Shown one piece after another: positions 25,501 to 37,500 of a stretch of 64,000 bases of DNA. This DNA comes from Aquila chrysaetos chrysaetos. Its lineage: Eukaryota > Chordata > Aves > Accipitriformes > Accipitridae. Position numbers and translations under genes: made by a program. Every line of letters begins with the position of its first letter. Positions within the stretch are counted from its first letter, which is position 1. The notes under the pieces were generated by a model, which was not told where the DNA came from, made no database searches, and saw only the letters and a list, made by a program, of their open reading frames with translations. The stretch is from NCBI RefSeq assembly GCF_900496995.4, contig NC_044005.1, positions 31,508,363 through 31,572,362 on the forward strand. Direction: 5' to 3'.

Positions 25501-28500
25501 AAGGCTCAACAGTTGCAGCTGGCAACTAAGATTTGTCAAATAGTTATAAAAGGGTGCTGGCCAATGAAGGAAGACTAATAGAAGGGGAGAAGACCATCAC
25601 TTAGAGAAGACCTGAGTTTTGGAAAGAGTTGCGAACTGCATTCAAGTCAAGGAGCATAAGAGCTTTTTATAGTATTTTTTAGAATCTAAGTAACGTAATT
25701 GCAGTTGAGTATAGTTGTTGGGTTTGCTCAACTCCCTCCATCCCCTTCCATTTGAAGCCCACTGTTTAAAATAGCAGATTCTGGATCTTGGTCTCTACCT
25801 TTTATCTTGAAATATCTGTGCAGTCATTACAAAGCCTGTATCATGCACTGTTTGGTGCATTACTCTTTCTTACCAAGTGGCAGTGGTTAGTTGAGAGTGC
25901 TTTCATGACAGACTTTTAACTGCAATACTCATAACAGCCTTGTTCTCACTAGGATTTTAAATTTTAATTGATTAAATCATTAGTTACCTCATGCAAGGTA
26001 AAAGAACACATTTTAATTTGGTTTACCATTGAGCAGAAGGCCAGAGGGGCTAAAATCAGGGTTGATGTGTGAAGTTTTATATGGTGATATCACTTAGTCT
26101 TGAGAGAGGAGCAATGCAAGAATGCTATCATCCTGGTTAGACTGTTTCAGGCTCTAACCACTGAGAGTAATAAAAATGTACAACCACTCCCTTTAAAAAA
26201 ATCTTCAAGGATAGATTAGGTGCTGATTATAGCTCTGCTTTTTTTTTTTTTTTTTTATTGTGCCTCCTTTAATAATGAAATTGTGTTGTTGGTGTTAAGC
26301 TCCATAAAGCAATGTGGTCTCTACTTTACTCTCCTTATTCTATTCTTTTTAATCCCTCTTCCAAGAAAATTGTATATTGAATCCTGTCTTGAATTAGCTA
26401 CCCAATGATTTCAGTCAATTTTTAAAGTCATAATGAGGACAAATGAGTTTGTGGTTTCCTGTAATGATGGCCAGTTCAGTAATATCGTTAACTGTTTAAG
26501 TTTTGTCTTCACATCTGCAAATTCCTTGTCTTCTCTAGGATTTTGGCTTGGAAAAGACAAGATACGTTTTTTCTCAACAAACTTACTACCTTTATTTTTC
26601 GACTACCTTAAAGTTTTCCACTAGACCTTTTGCACTAGTTGAGATAGCTTGTAAGTTCTACTAAATTTATTGTTATCTACTAGATTAGCGGGCAAGTAGG
26701 AAGTTTCATTGCTTCTTTGTAAGTTAGGTGGGTAATATGATTGATGCTTTATAAAAAAAAAAAAAGCATTCTTTTTCTCTGTACAGAACAGCACACTAAA
26801 ACCAATTCTCCTTTGGTATTCTAACCTTGAGCTGTCTTTAGTAGTAAGTAAAATGTGAATCCATAAAACATAGTTGTTTCCTGTATAGTGGATTTATAAA
26901 GTCTGTATTTGAATTCATGTGACCATTTCTTAATCTGTTCAATATACTGGCATTAAAAACTAAATTGCTTAAAAGTATGCTGTGTACCTATTTTAATATG
27001 GCTTTGGATTTGGAAGAAAATGGATAATAGAATTTATGCTAACAATGCCATAAGGACAAAAATGCGTGCATATGTTAAAATGTTTAATATGATTGCTGTT
27101 TGTGCCATCTTTTACAGTTACTATACTAACTTTAATACCTTTATTTCAAGGCAAAACCCCCAACATTTATGAACAGAAAATAGTACTCGGTCTCTAGGGC
27201 AGAAAGATTTTTGTTGTTAATGACTGACTGAAGTGATTAATGCAAAACAGTTTCTTCTCTTTTGTTTTTTTTCTCCTTCTGAGCCAGACTTCATTGCTTT
27301 ATTTTGGGAACAGAATGGAATAAAATCTGTTGTCTTCTTTTTTTGTGTGTGTGTTTTCAGGCTCGGATAGCATTTTTACAAGGGGAAAGAAAGGGTCAAG
27401 AAAACTTGAAGAAAGATTTAGTGAGAAGAATAAAAATGTTAGAATATGCATTAAAACAAGAAAGGTAGGTATACAAATTGTTCAGCTTTTAACTGACCTG
27501 AATGACTTTTACAGACTAAAAGGAGTTCCATCACGTTACGTGAACTATCTTTACTAGATGATTCTATGTTACTTTATGTAAACTGTCTTTATGGATGGTC
27601 ATCTTTACACTATGTTTTCTGATTAAAGTTTAGTGTCTGCTATCATAAAAAGTTGTATAATTTTCAAATTGTTGGACTCATGTCTTAAACACAGAAAGTT
27701 CAAATTGGACAGTTTCCCTTTTCTGATTTAGAGTAATGGTATACTAACTAAGAATAAACATTCCAAAACCACTTATTACTATACCTTTACCTACTCTTCA
27801 GTGGTTTTAAACTTGAAGGGATGAAAAATATTGTTATCTTGATTCCCTACAACTATTTTGTATGTGTTGCATGATGAAAACTGTATTTTGTGGCAGAATG
27901 GAATCCTTTAAAAGTTAGTATTACATTTTGAAGTATTGGGTATTGGGTTTTTAATGTGGTAGGTGCTAGAATTTCTAGTCTCAGTAGGTGCATTTTCTGT
28001 AGCATTAATTTAATGCTTTAAAAATTAAAATTCCATTCAGTCCATGCAGGCTAATGTCCTTCAAACCTACATGCTCTTCTGTTGCCTGGTTATTTCATTT
28101 GACAAAAATTAGTAGTTAATTTTGCAAAAACACTAGGAGACTAATCTTGTCTTGTGCCTATACTTTCAGTAGTGGACTCAATTCTTATATTTAATTTTAT
28201 ATTGCTCTTAAAAAGTAGCTGAATTCAACAGTGTAAACATCTTGAGGATCAGGCAACAAAATAGGTAGCCTTTATTTGTTTATTTTGATTTGAGTGGAAC
28301 ATTCCTGTCAGAGTAAACTTAAAATTTTTTAGCAAAGTGTAGTGAGGCTTCACCTGGACATTTTTAAGTCCTTTGTCTAAGAGTAAGTATGTCTAAATAT
28401 ATTTTACATTATGAATTAGTACTACAAGTAAGTTACTAGTACAGAAATAACTTTGATTAGTTGGTTTCATATTAGAAACTAATGTTTTGGCAAGGATGGC

Positions 28501-31500
28501 TACATACCTCTGTGAAATGTCCAATATAAAGGTGCTTCAGAAAACAGTGTATGTTCATACAGAAAGCCATATTGGCACATTGTATGTTTTCTGGTGAAGT
28601 AACAGGCAGAAAGAATCTATTTCTTCAACCAGCCCCCTCCTCCAAATTGAAAGTAACTCAAGGTTTCCAACCAGCATAAGACTAACAGTTACGTTGGTAT
28701 ACAGGTAATGTGCAAGTCACTCTGAATTCAAGGCAGATGAAAAGCATGCAAAGTGTTGGGGTGTGTGTGCTCTTCCTTTAAAGAACATTGAACACATCAA
28801 AGGAGTAATGTGCTGTTGTGGCAGACCCAAGTGTCTTGGGTGTAAGTAACTTTCTGAAGTTGAAGGAAAACATTTTAGTTATTTTGGCAATAATAAACTC
28901 TCTGTGTGCTGCACAGAGAGACTTTCTGCAAATGCACACCATAAGGCTGTGAGGATTGTCTGCTTATTGAGATAAATCAGAGGCAGTTAATTACAGCTGG
29001 AGTGTGAGGACATCATGTAACAGAATACAGAATTTGAAGATGAATGGCATTGGTGAAACCTCATTCCTGCTTTCTCCTGAAATGCAGCTGCCTTTATAAT
29101 CTGACTTCCCATGAAATTCCAAAATTCGTCTGATGGGCAAGAAAGTTGTAAACATATGTACAATAGAAGCAGAACAGCAGAAGCATACAGTTTGCTTTAG
29201 TTCTTGTGGCTAGTGGGTACAAGCCAACACTGCATACTTTTTCAAGAGGAAAATCCTTGCTTAAATCCCAGCCAGAATTTTCATGAAGATTGCTAAAAAC
29301 AGGAACTGAAACTCTGGGTTTGATTGGTGAATGTGTGGGAGGCAACGAGGAAGCTTTCTGTTATTTTTTGCTACAGATGCCCAGTAGTTTGAGGGGATCT
29401 AATTGCAAAAGTATGATGGATTGAGTAAGGAAAGCAAGCAGGTACTGACTTGTCAGTAAATCATCCAAGAATGCCAGTATGTTAGTTTCTTGGTTGTTGC
29501 ACTGAATGAAGAGTTCAGGATAATAGATGTTATTTTTTTTTGCCATTGCTCCTCTGAGTGAAGAATCACAACTAATGAAAAGAAACCAGTGCCAAAGCAA
29601 AACAAATCCTGAGAATTTCAGATCTGAAAATCGTTGACAGCAATTTTCAATGTTGCATCTGATTCCCCCCCACCCCCTTTCTCTTCCTTTTGTTGCTAAC
29701 TCCCTGATGCTGTCAAAAAGTTTCATGCAGTGAGATATCAGATTATAGGGAGTCGGAAAAAAAACTCATTCAGACAATGATGACTCTTGTGATTTCTCAG
29801 CAAAAAGGGTATGAAACAGGACATCAGTGTGTAAGATTGAATCAAATGCAGCAGTAGTCACAAAATAGTTTGATATTTCTAGTATGTCTCTCTAAGGGTG
29901 TGTGCAACAGGTGTGATAGTGTTTTAGAGAAGTAAAATGTTATTTTAATGTCCTTAAATGTTTCGGCAGTTCTGTGTCAATTTTTGTAATAAAATTAGGC
30001 CTTAAGTAGTTATATGTATGGGATTTTTTTGTTTGTAGCTACTGTATATTCCTTTATGGTGCTTTGCAGACCCAGCCAGATATCTTCTGTTGTGTACTCT
30101 GAGCCATTCTACTCCAAGCTTCATTAACATAGTGCTGTGTTTAATAAGGCTCACTGAGATCATAAAACTGTGGCTATATTTTGACTTCATGGGGTTTGGA
30201 CTGGAGCTGTCTTATATCCTTGCAACTGAGTGTAGGATTCAACAGTTAAATAGCAGCAAGCAGTTAAATCAACGTAGGGCATTGTTTCTCTTCCTCTTAC
30301 TTTTTCACACATGGAAACCTAGCCTTAGAAGAATAGCAAGTCAATACTCAAAAGGATTCAAAAGATGCCGCTTGTAGAATTCAGTTACTGTGTGGTGTGG
30401 AAGAGTAATGTCACTGACTTGTCAACAACACTGTAGCTTGTTAGTGATTTTTAAGATACGTAATAATTACCCTTGTTGGTGTGACAATACGGAGAGGAAT
30501 ACATTTGCAAATATATAGTTTATTGGAATTTAATAAGATTAATTTCTTACTGTAAAATTGAAGTTGAGCATCAGATGTGATGTGAAAGACATAACTGATC
30601 TCATTACATGCAGCAATACTTTGGCTTATTTGTAGTGGCTAGTCATTGGTACAATTTGAGATCAGGTGCATTGTTATCTTCTCTAATGAACAATTAAAGC
30701 AGAATTTTAATTAATGTTTTGAAATTGTAGCTCCAAAATGGAACAACTGCTCCTAAATAGTATTTGTCACAGCTCTAAATTGAACAAATTTAGGTTGGCT
30801 TTTCAATTACAGTGCTTTATTGACTTCACTTATGAATTGAGCAAGAACATTTTGTCAGCTTTATTTAACTTTACAATTTCTTAATTATTTTCATTTTGAT
30901 TGTTTGGGGTTTTTTTACCTGCAAATGTAAAGTACTTTATAAGGTATATAAATTATAGTATGTACACTTTATCCAGAAAGCTTGGTGGAATACTGACCTG
31001 TTACAATGTGGAACAAAGCTTTCTCTCAGTTTAAAGAGAGCACCTAGACTAAACAGTCTTACTAGTGTATGGATGAAATATGAATGTATTCACAAATAAT
31101 TAAAAAAATTATGATTCTATTTAATTGGCAGTCAGTCAGATTCAGGTCACACAAATACCTAGTCTTCAGGAGCTTTACAGTTTTTCAGTTACAATGTAAT
31201 TGCTATAAAATGCAGGATTTTATCTTACTATAAAGGGTCAATAGTGCCATCTACTGACAGTTTGTTAATGAGACTGTTCCTAATTGCAATTTTAGCAGAA
31301 ACTACTGTAATTTAGAAGAAAATTTTCTATACCATCAAATATATCAGGCAGCGTTTGAGATGAACTTTTACCTTCAATTTGGAAAAACTTACAGCAGTGG
31401 CTCAGCCATTTGAGATTTGTTGGAAATCCTTTATTTTGTCCAGTGTGTTTTCCATTATGTATCTTTTCTCAAGAAGTTTCATATTTGAGATTAGTTTTTA

Positions 31501-34500
31501 AAATTGATGGGAGCTAGATACAGTTCAGTTATTCTTAGAACTTCGGTCAAATGTTTAATTTAGAAATATGAAGACAGCTGTATTTTATAGAGACTTCTTT
31601 AAAATGTGGCTGCTAAAGTTTTAACAGAGGTCTTTCACCTTGGCTCTACAGCAGAACATCTAGAGTTCTTTTGAGTATTTTTGCAAAGGATCTATGAGGC
31701 AAAAGTCAAATTGTTAAAGGTCTAGGCTAAAGTTAGAGAATTCCAGGATATAGGCGTAGGTAGTTCATGTGATATTCCTGGAGGTAGAGGGAGCTGAAGA
31801 CATTTTGATAGGCAACTTGGGTAGAGAATAAGATTTGGAAGGCTCATGCATACCTGCATGGAAATAGTATCACCAAGACCTATTTTTTAAAAAGTGATGT
31901 AGAAGGAGAGGTTAGGGGATCAGAGATCAGGAGATGGGAAGGAGTGAGGCATGTTTGCATAGGTGGACTGAGCAGGAATTGGAAGCTAAGCCTCCATCCA
32001 GTCAATGAGGAAGAGAAAATCAGTAAGAGAATACGTGTGATGAGGGAAACTAGCACTCTAACAAGGTTCTTCAGAGGGAAAGATTTCTATCATAAGCAAA
32101 GACAGGGCAGGAGAGAAACTGAAGCGGAAATTGAACGTGGCAAATAGGCAGGAATCCCAAATATGAGGTTCATTCATTGTAGTGCAGTTGGCTAGCTGTG
32201 ACAGTGCTACAACTGAAAAAATAATCTCTGCTCAATAGTTGAACCTGCTGGTTTTTGAAAGGTTCTCTTAGTAGCTGGCACACATGAAAAAAACCACTTT
32301 CTTGGAGAACATACTAAACTCTCATCTATAAGTTATTTGATAATTGTGAATAATTGTAAAAAGGTTCTCTCAAAACTGTGTTCTTGAAAGACTAGAAGTA
32401 ATTGTATGATGCAATAATTATCACAACAGTTTTATTTGAATAAATTGTATTGTGTTAGTATGGTTGTTTTAAATGGGAATAGTAGAATGTTTTGAGTTGA
32501 TAAAAGCACGGTATGCTAATTTGTTAAACATTTGCGTACTTTTTCAGGGCAAAATATCATAAATTAAAATATGGCACAGAATTGAACCAAGGTGACTTGA
32601 AAATGCCAACTTTTGAATCAGGTAACTTTTTTACAATAGCCTGTTTAAGTATAATTTCTTTATACACTGTTCTAGATTTGCTCTGTTCAATTTATTGCAG
32701 CTTTCAGTCTTCCCTCCAACCCCTCTGTAGGTGTGTTATAGAGAAGATTTCTAGGAAAGGTTTGGTATTGGGTAAATATTGTTTAATCTGAAAATCAAAA
32801 TTAATTGACCTTTCCTTTTTTGAAAGAGCTCTGAATGTTGAAGAAAGCTTTAAGTAAGGTTATACAATTCCTTATTTAGCTGCTGCTTTTCGTTATTTCT
32901 TACCCCTTCTTGAAGGATTTAATATTTTTTTGCCATTGTGCCATCCATCCAGAAGGAAAGTGTAATTGCAGAATAAACATGAGAAATACTGTTGGGTTTT
33001 GGTGCTTTTATAGGATGCTAGTTTTCAAAGAATGAGGAAATAACAATTGTACTGCATTGGTCTGGAAAAAAAGTTGTTGAGCTTCTGTTTTTATCTTATA
33101 TCAAGGAAAAAAGTCCTAAGAGAAAAAATAGGCTATCCTTACTGGTACTCTGGAGTGCATCTGATTTTACAATGTAGATATAAAGTTGATCATAATAGTT
33201 TTGCTCTTCACAATATTGCTGATAGAGGAAAGCGTTTTTCATAACAACATTGGACTATTTAATAAGCAGAATTGCATGTGGCTTCTCTTGAAATGTAAGT
33301 CTTTGGGAAGTCGCCCTGTTGGCCTGTATTTATGTAATGTGCCTTAAAATTGGGGTCTGCAGATTTTCACACACACACCCCCCCTTTTGTTTGTTTGTTT
33401 GTTTTCTTCTGCTTTAGAAGTGCCACATTTTGGGGTACTTTTATACCTGGTTGAAACTAGAGATCATGATTCACATTTCTTGCTTGATGGGATTTTTCGT
33501 CTGTGTTTAAAAGCAGTATAAATTAGATGTTAAAATCCTTGAACTATCAGTTTGTACCATGTTTTATAGTCTCTGCCATAGTAAAAGTGCAGTGGGTCTA
33601 GATTTTAATTGTTGATAGTAAACTGATGGAATTTGTGTTGAACTTGACATGTTTGTTTTGTCCAATTGCTGATATGTCACGCTTCTGTTATTTTAATGAT
33701 ATTTTCCATGTTGCTTTCTAAGCATCTTTGCTTTGTAAAAGAGAGATAGCCTGCTTTCTTAGCAGTGACACTTCAGTTGATCAGGGCAAGGTTTTCTTTT
33801 GTGTATAAGTTAAGTATTTTTCTAGTTCCTTTTCTGCCTGTAAGGAATCAGGATTTTTTTAACTGATTCTGTTCTGTTAAATTATTTGCTTGATGCTTCA
33901 GCAAAGAATTAGAAAAAAAATTTAATTAAAAAACACTGTATAAGACTGCATCTAATTTAAAGCTGTTTTTAAGATTTGCTTTTAGTTTCATTGGTATCTT
34001 GTAAAAAGTAAATAGATCTCTTAAAAAAAACAAAAACCCACAACAAACAAAAAAACCCCAAACAAGCAAAAAACCCTACCCAACTATGACACTGTATCTT
34101 TCAGAAGAAACCAAAGATACGGAGGTTCCCGCAGTACCTCAAAATAGCCAATTGACCTGGAAGCAAGGCAGACAGTTACTGAGACAGTAAGTAACATTAT
34201 TGAATATTGGTGTATTCAACCTTTTCCCTGAAGTATGAGGAGCTCTATATATGCTTACTCTATGAAAGAGAGTAATTGAGGTGGGCAAATAGTGGTTCAT
34301 TTTTCAGGACTGCGTAGTTTTGAGCTTTAAGCAGTATAGAGTAAGCTTTTCCATATGAGATGGATAGTGATGAAGCTTATTTTTCCATAAATGATATAAT
34401 AGTGGCATTCATTTTTAACAGTCAGTACTAATTTCTTCCCTTTTCCCTCAAATATGCTTTCCTCTTTCTTCTCTTAATGCATATAGGTATCTTCAGGAAG

Positions 34501-37500
34501 TAGGTTATACAGATACAATATTGGATGTACGCTCCCAGCGGGTAAGGTCTTTGCTTGGGCTCTCCAATTCAGAACCAAATGGTTCAGTAGAGACAAAGAA
34601 CTTGGAACAGATCCTCAATGGGGGTGAATCTCCTTCATCAAAACAAAAGGGACAGGAAATCAAAAGGTAAGCAAAGAGATAAGAAATGCACAAAGTTTAA
34701 GTATGTTTTACTTGATCATTGATACGTACTGGTCAGTTCACATTGAGCTTTCAACTCTAGAGTCTCTGAACACCTGTGAGTGTAGCTGACTACAAATGAT
34801 TATGAACTTGACTGAAATTGATTATACATAGGAACATATGTATCTATATTACATATATATATGTATATTATACATCTATCTTATATATAGGAAAATATGT
34901 AGTGTATTGAATTTGAATTTTTGTCGTATAACCACACTGGAGTTGTTATTTTAAGGAAAGATTCTGTTGAGTGATGCTTCTATAATAAGGAATTAGGCAG
35001 CTGTAGAAACTTCTCCATACAACCATTTCTTGTTGTTTTGCTAGTTCTAAAGCTCTTAAGCTGCTAGGTGGCAATTGCATTTAATCTGATTAATCTTCTA
35101 AAATCTCTTCAGCAAGTAAAACAGATTCTCTGTTAATATTTTTATTTATGTAGGAATTCTGGTGATGTTCTTGAAACATTTAACTTCTTAGAAAATGCAG
35201 ATGATAGTGATGAAGAAGAGGAGAGTGACATGATAGAAGATATTGCAGAAGGAAAAGAAAAGCACCGGATAAATAAGAAACACAAAGTAAGATTTATTTT
35301 GTTTTATATAGAGAGATCTGAAATCCCCTTTAAAAAAGGAAATCTTTTTTTTCCAGATGTTTACAAATGTGTCATGTGAAAATGTTTGTTGTACCTTTGT
35401 TATCTGAATGGATTGTAAGCAGATGTGTTATTGGTATATTTGGTGGTTTAGTTAATATATAACCTTGAAAACTTAAACAACCAACCAACCAACCTGTTTG
35501 CAAGTGTGAATTAATTGCTGAAAGATATAACTGCTTTGGCCGTCTCAGCTTCTCTGCATACTTTTGAGTCCTTTTGAGGCAAACTTAGCACAATACAATA
35601 TGCATCCTTTCTGAATTTTGGAGAAGGTAGGGACAATTACTTAGAAGAAACTAAATCATATAATGGGGGGGGGGGGGGAATCAGTTCCATGTCAAATACG
35701 TGTTTAATTCTTCCTTTTATGCAGCTTTTTACTAGATATGTTAAGAGCCTAGCAGAGAGTTGTCTTCAGTAAAGTTCTGTTTAAGGTTCATTTAGGTTTT
35801 GTTCCATTTTCCTCTTTAGTTTTCCATTCTGTGAGCAGTTTTCTAGGTAGAATAGACTGTATTACCTGTCCCTTTTTAGTTCTTTTTCTCCTGTACTGGA
35901 AGAGTCTCCCTGTTAATGAGGTTTCTTTATGTAAAGAGGTTGATTTGTGAATGTCGTACTGACAGTTTTATTACTTCTTGCTCAGTATAGTCTTCTGCAG
36001 CATGATGAGCCCTCTGGCTGCATTGAATTTTGTTAAATAGCTAGCAGCATTAGGTCAGCTTGATGCAAGTCTTAATCTCCCAGCTAGACTTGTCAGGAAG
36101 GGTTTTCCACCATATCTTTGGTACTAACTTGTACTTCTGGTAAATAGGTTAATCAAGTAGTTGGTTGAATCTTTTTTTGTTCTAAGGCAGTAGATAGTCT
36201 GATAAAAAGATTATCTAATAAGTAAATCTGCAAGCACATATGAAGACATTACACTCATTTTTTGATTCTTGACAAAGCTTGTTTTTTTATAGAAAGTAGA
36301 AAGTTCATTTATTGTTATCTTTGTAGAAATTGTCTCTTTCTGCAAAAGTGTAAGAATATTGTGCAAGTCATGGAAACATAACCCCATGTGGAAATTTTCT
36401 TTACCTGCAGAATGAAAGAAATTTTTTCACTGGTGCCTTGGTAGGGGGGTTGCTTGTTTTGTTTAAGGTGAAGATGTGGTAGAACCTAGTAAAAAGACAC
36501 TTTTCTGAAAACACCGTATTTTCCAAGCTTTTGCTTAACACTGAAATAGAGCTGGAAAGTGAAAAAAGGCTTCTGCACCGGTAGAAAACACAGTTTGTAA
36601 AGCTTCTCTGCAGAGCTATTGATATTGCAAGAAAATCAACAAAATTTTTCAAATGATACGTTTTAAATAAAAAATGAAGACTGGGATGTATGGGTTTGTT
36701 TTTGTTGCTAAACCTAGTGTCGGTATTCTTTTCATTTCCTAATGATCACTAGACAGCACGGTATACTCTTTGTTTTTTAAATCAGCTCTAGATCTGACTA
36801 AGTGTCTTTTTCTGCATTGCATGTCAAAAAATGTTTTCACCTGCAACCAAGTACTCAGAGTAATCTACATCATTTCTAACCAAAATACTTGAGTAGAAAT
36901 TTGTTCATGATTCAAATGCAGAATAATGTTTATCTGCTTGCAGATTGGTAATGAAGGTTTAGCTGCTGACCTTACAGATGACCCTGATACTGAAGAAGCT
37001 TTGAAAGAATTTGATTTTTTAGTGACAGCTGAAGATGGTGAGGGAGCTGGAGAAGCTCGAAGTTCAGGAGATGGAACAGAGTGGGGTAAGATGCTAATAA
37101 AAGCATTTAGAAACAAAGGAATACTTGTTCATGATAGTACATAAGAGTCACAGAACCTGCTAAGACGGTGTGGATGTGTGGATGATTGTGATCAAATGCT
37201 GATGCTTAGATAATAGTGTATTGGGTGCTGAAACTTCCGTGTATATATATATATATATATATGCTGTTGTAGTTGCCACAAATATAATTATATTTGTTTC
37301 AGGTTTTGGTTTTGATTCCAAAACTAAGAGGAGACTATTTTCTTTCTTGAATAAGAAAGGCTAGGATTCTGAATGTTTTTATACCTGAATTAAATTTGCT
37401 TTCAAATCTAGATTCCACCCCCCCCCCCCCCCATTTGTTTCTGATCAGGAGCTTTAAACTTTCTGTGCTCATGTTAAATGAATTTCTTTGGTATACTTGT

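Larger units (their letters stand above)
6813..27360 (+). other. STRN3: STRN3 intron 1 (20.5 kb)
   Basis: It runs from gtacgg to tttcag. The first 650 bp still belong to the CpG island and contain a YY1 motif on the - strand. The remainder is AT-rich with only short chance ORFs. It holds poly-T runs (13349-13371, 16521-16550, 26239-26256), poly-C runs (14351-14360, 20530-20548) and T/G-rich tracts near 16.82-16.88 and 25.2 kb. I recognised no alternative exon or RNA gene. Confidence 0.9.
27465..32547 (+). other. STRN3: STRN3 intron 2 (5.1 kb)
   Basis: It runs from gtaggt to tttcag. It contains a perfect 9-bp-arm hairpin (28898-28920) and a candidate CTCF motif (31243-31257). Nothing coding was recognised. 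Confidence 0.9.
32622..34104 (+). other. STRN3: STRN3 intron 3 (1.5 kb)
   Basis: It runs from gtaact to tttcag. It includes a compound (AC)/(C)/(TTTG) microsatellite at 33369-33406 and an A/C-rich tract at 34021-34082 directly before the acceptor. No other feature was seen. Confidence 0.9.

Noticed and set aside
27465..27557. Open frame continuing past exon 2 into intron 2
   Set aside because: It runs from a good gtaggt donor and shows no striatin homology. Normal splicing explains the exon end.
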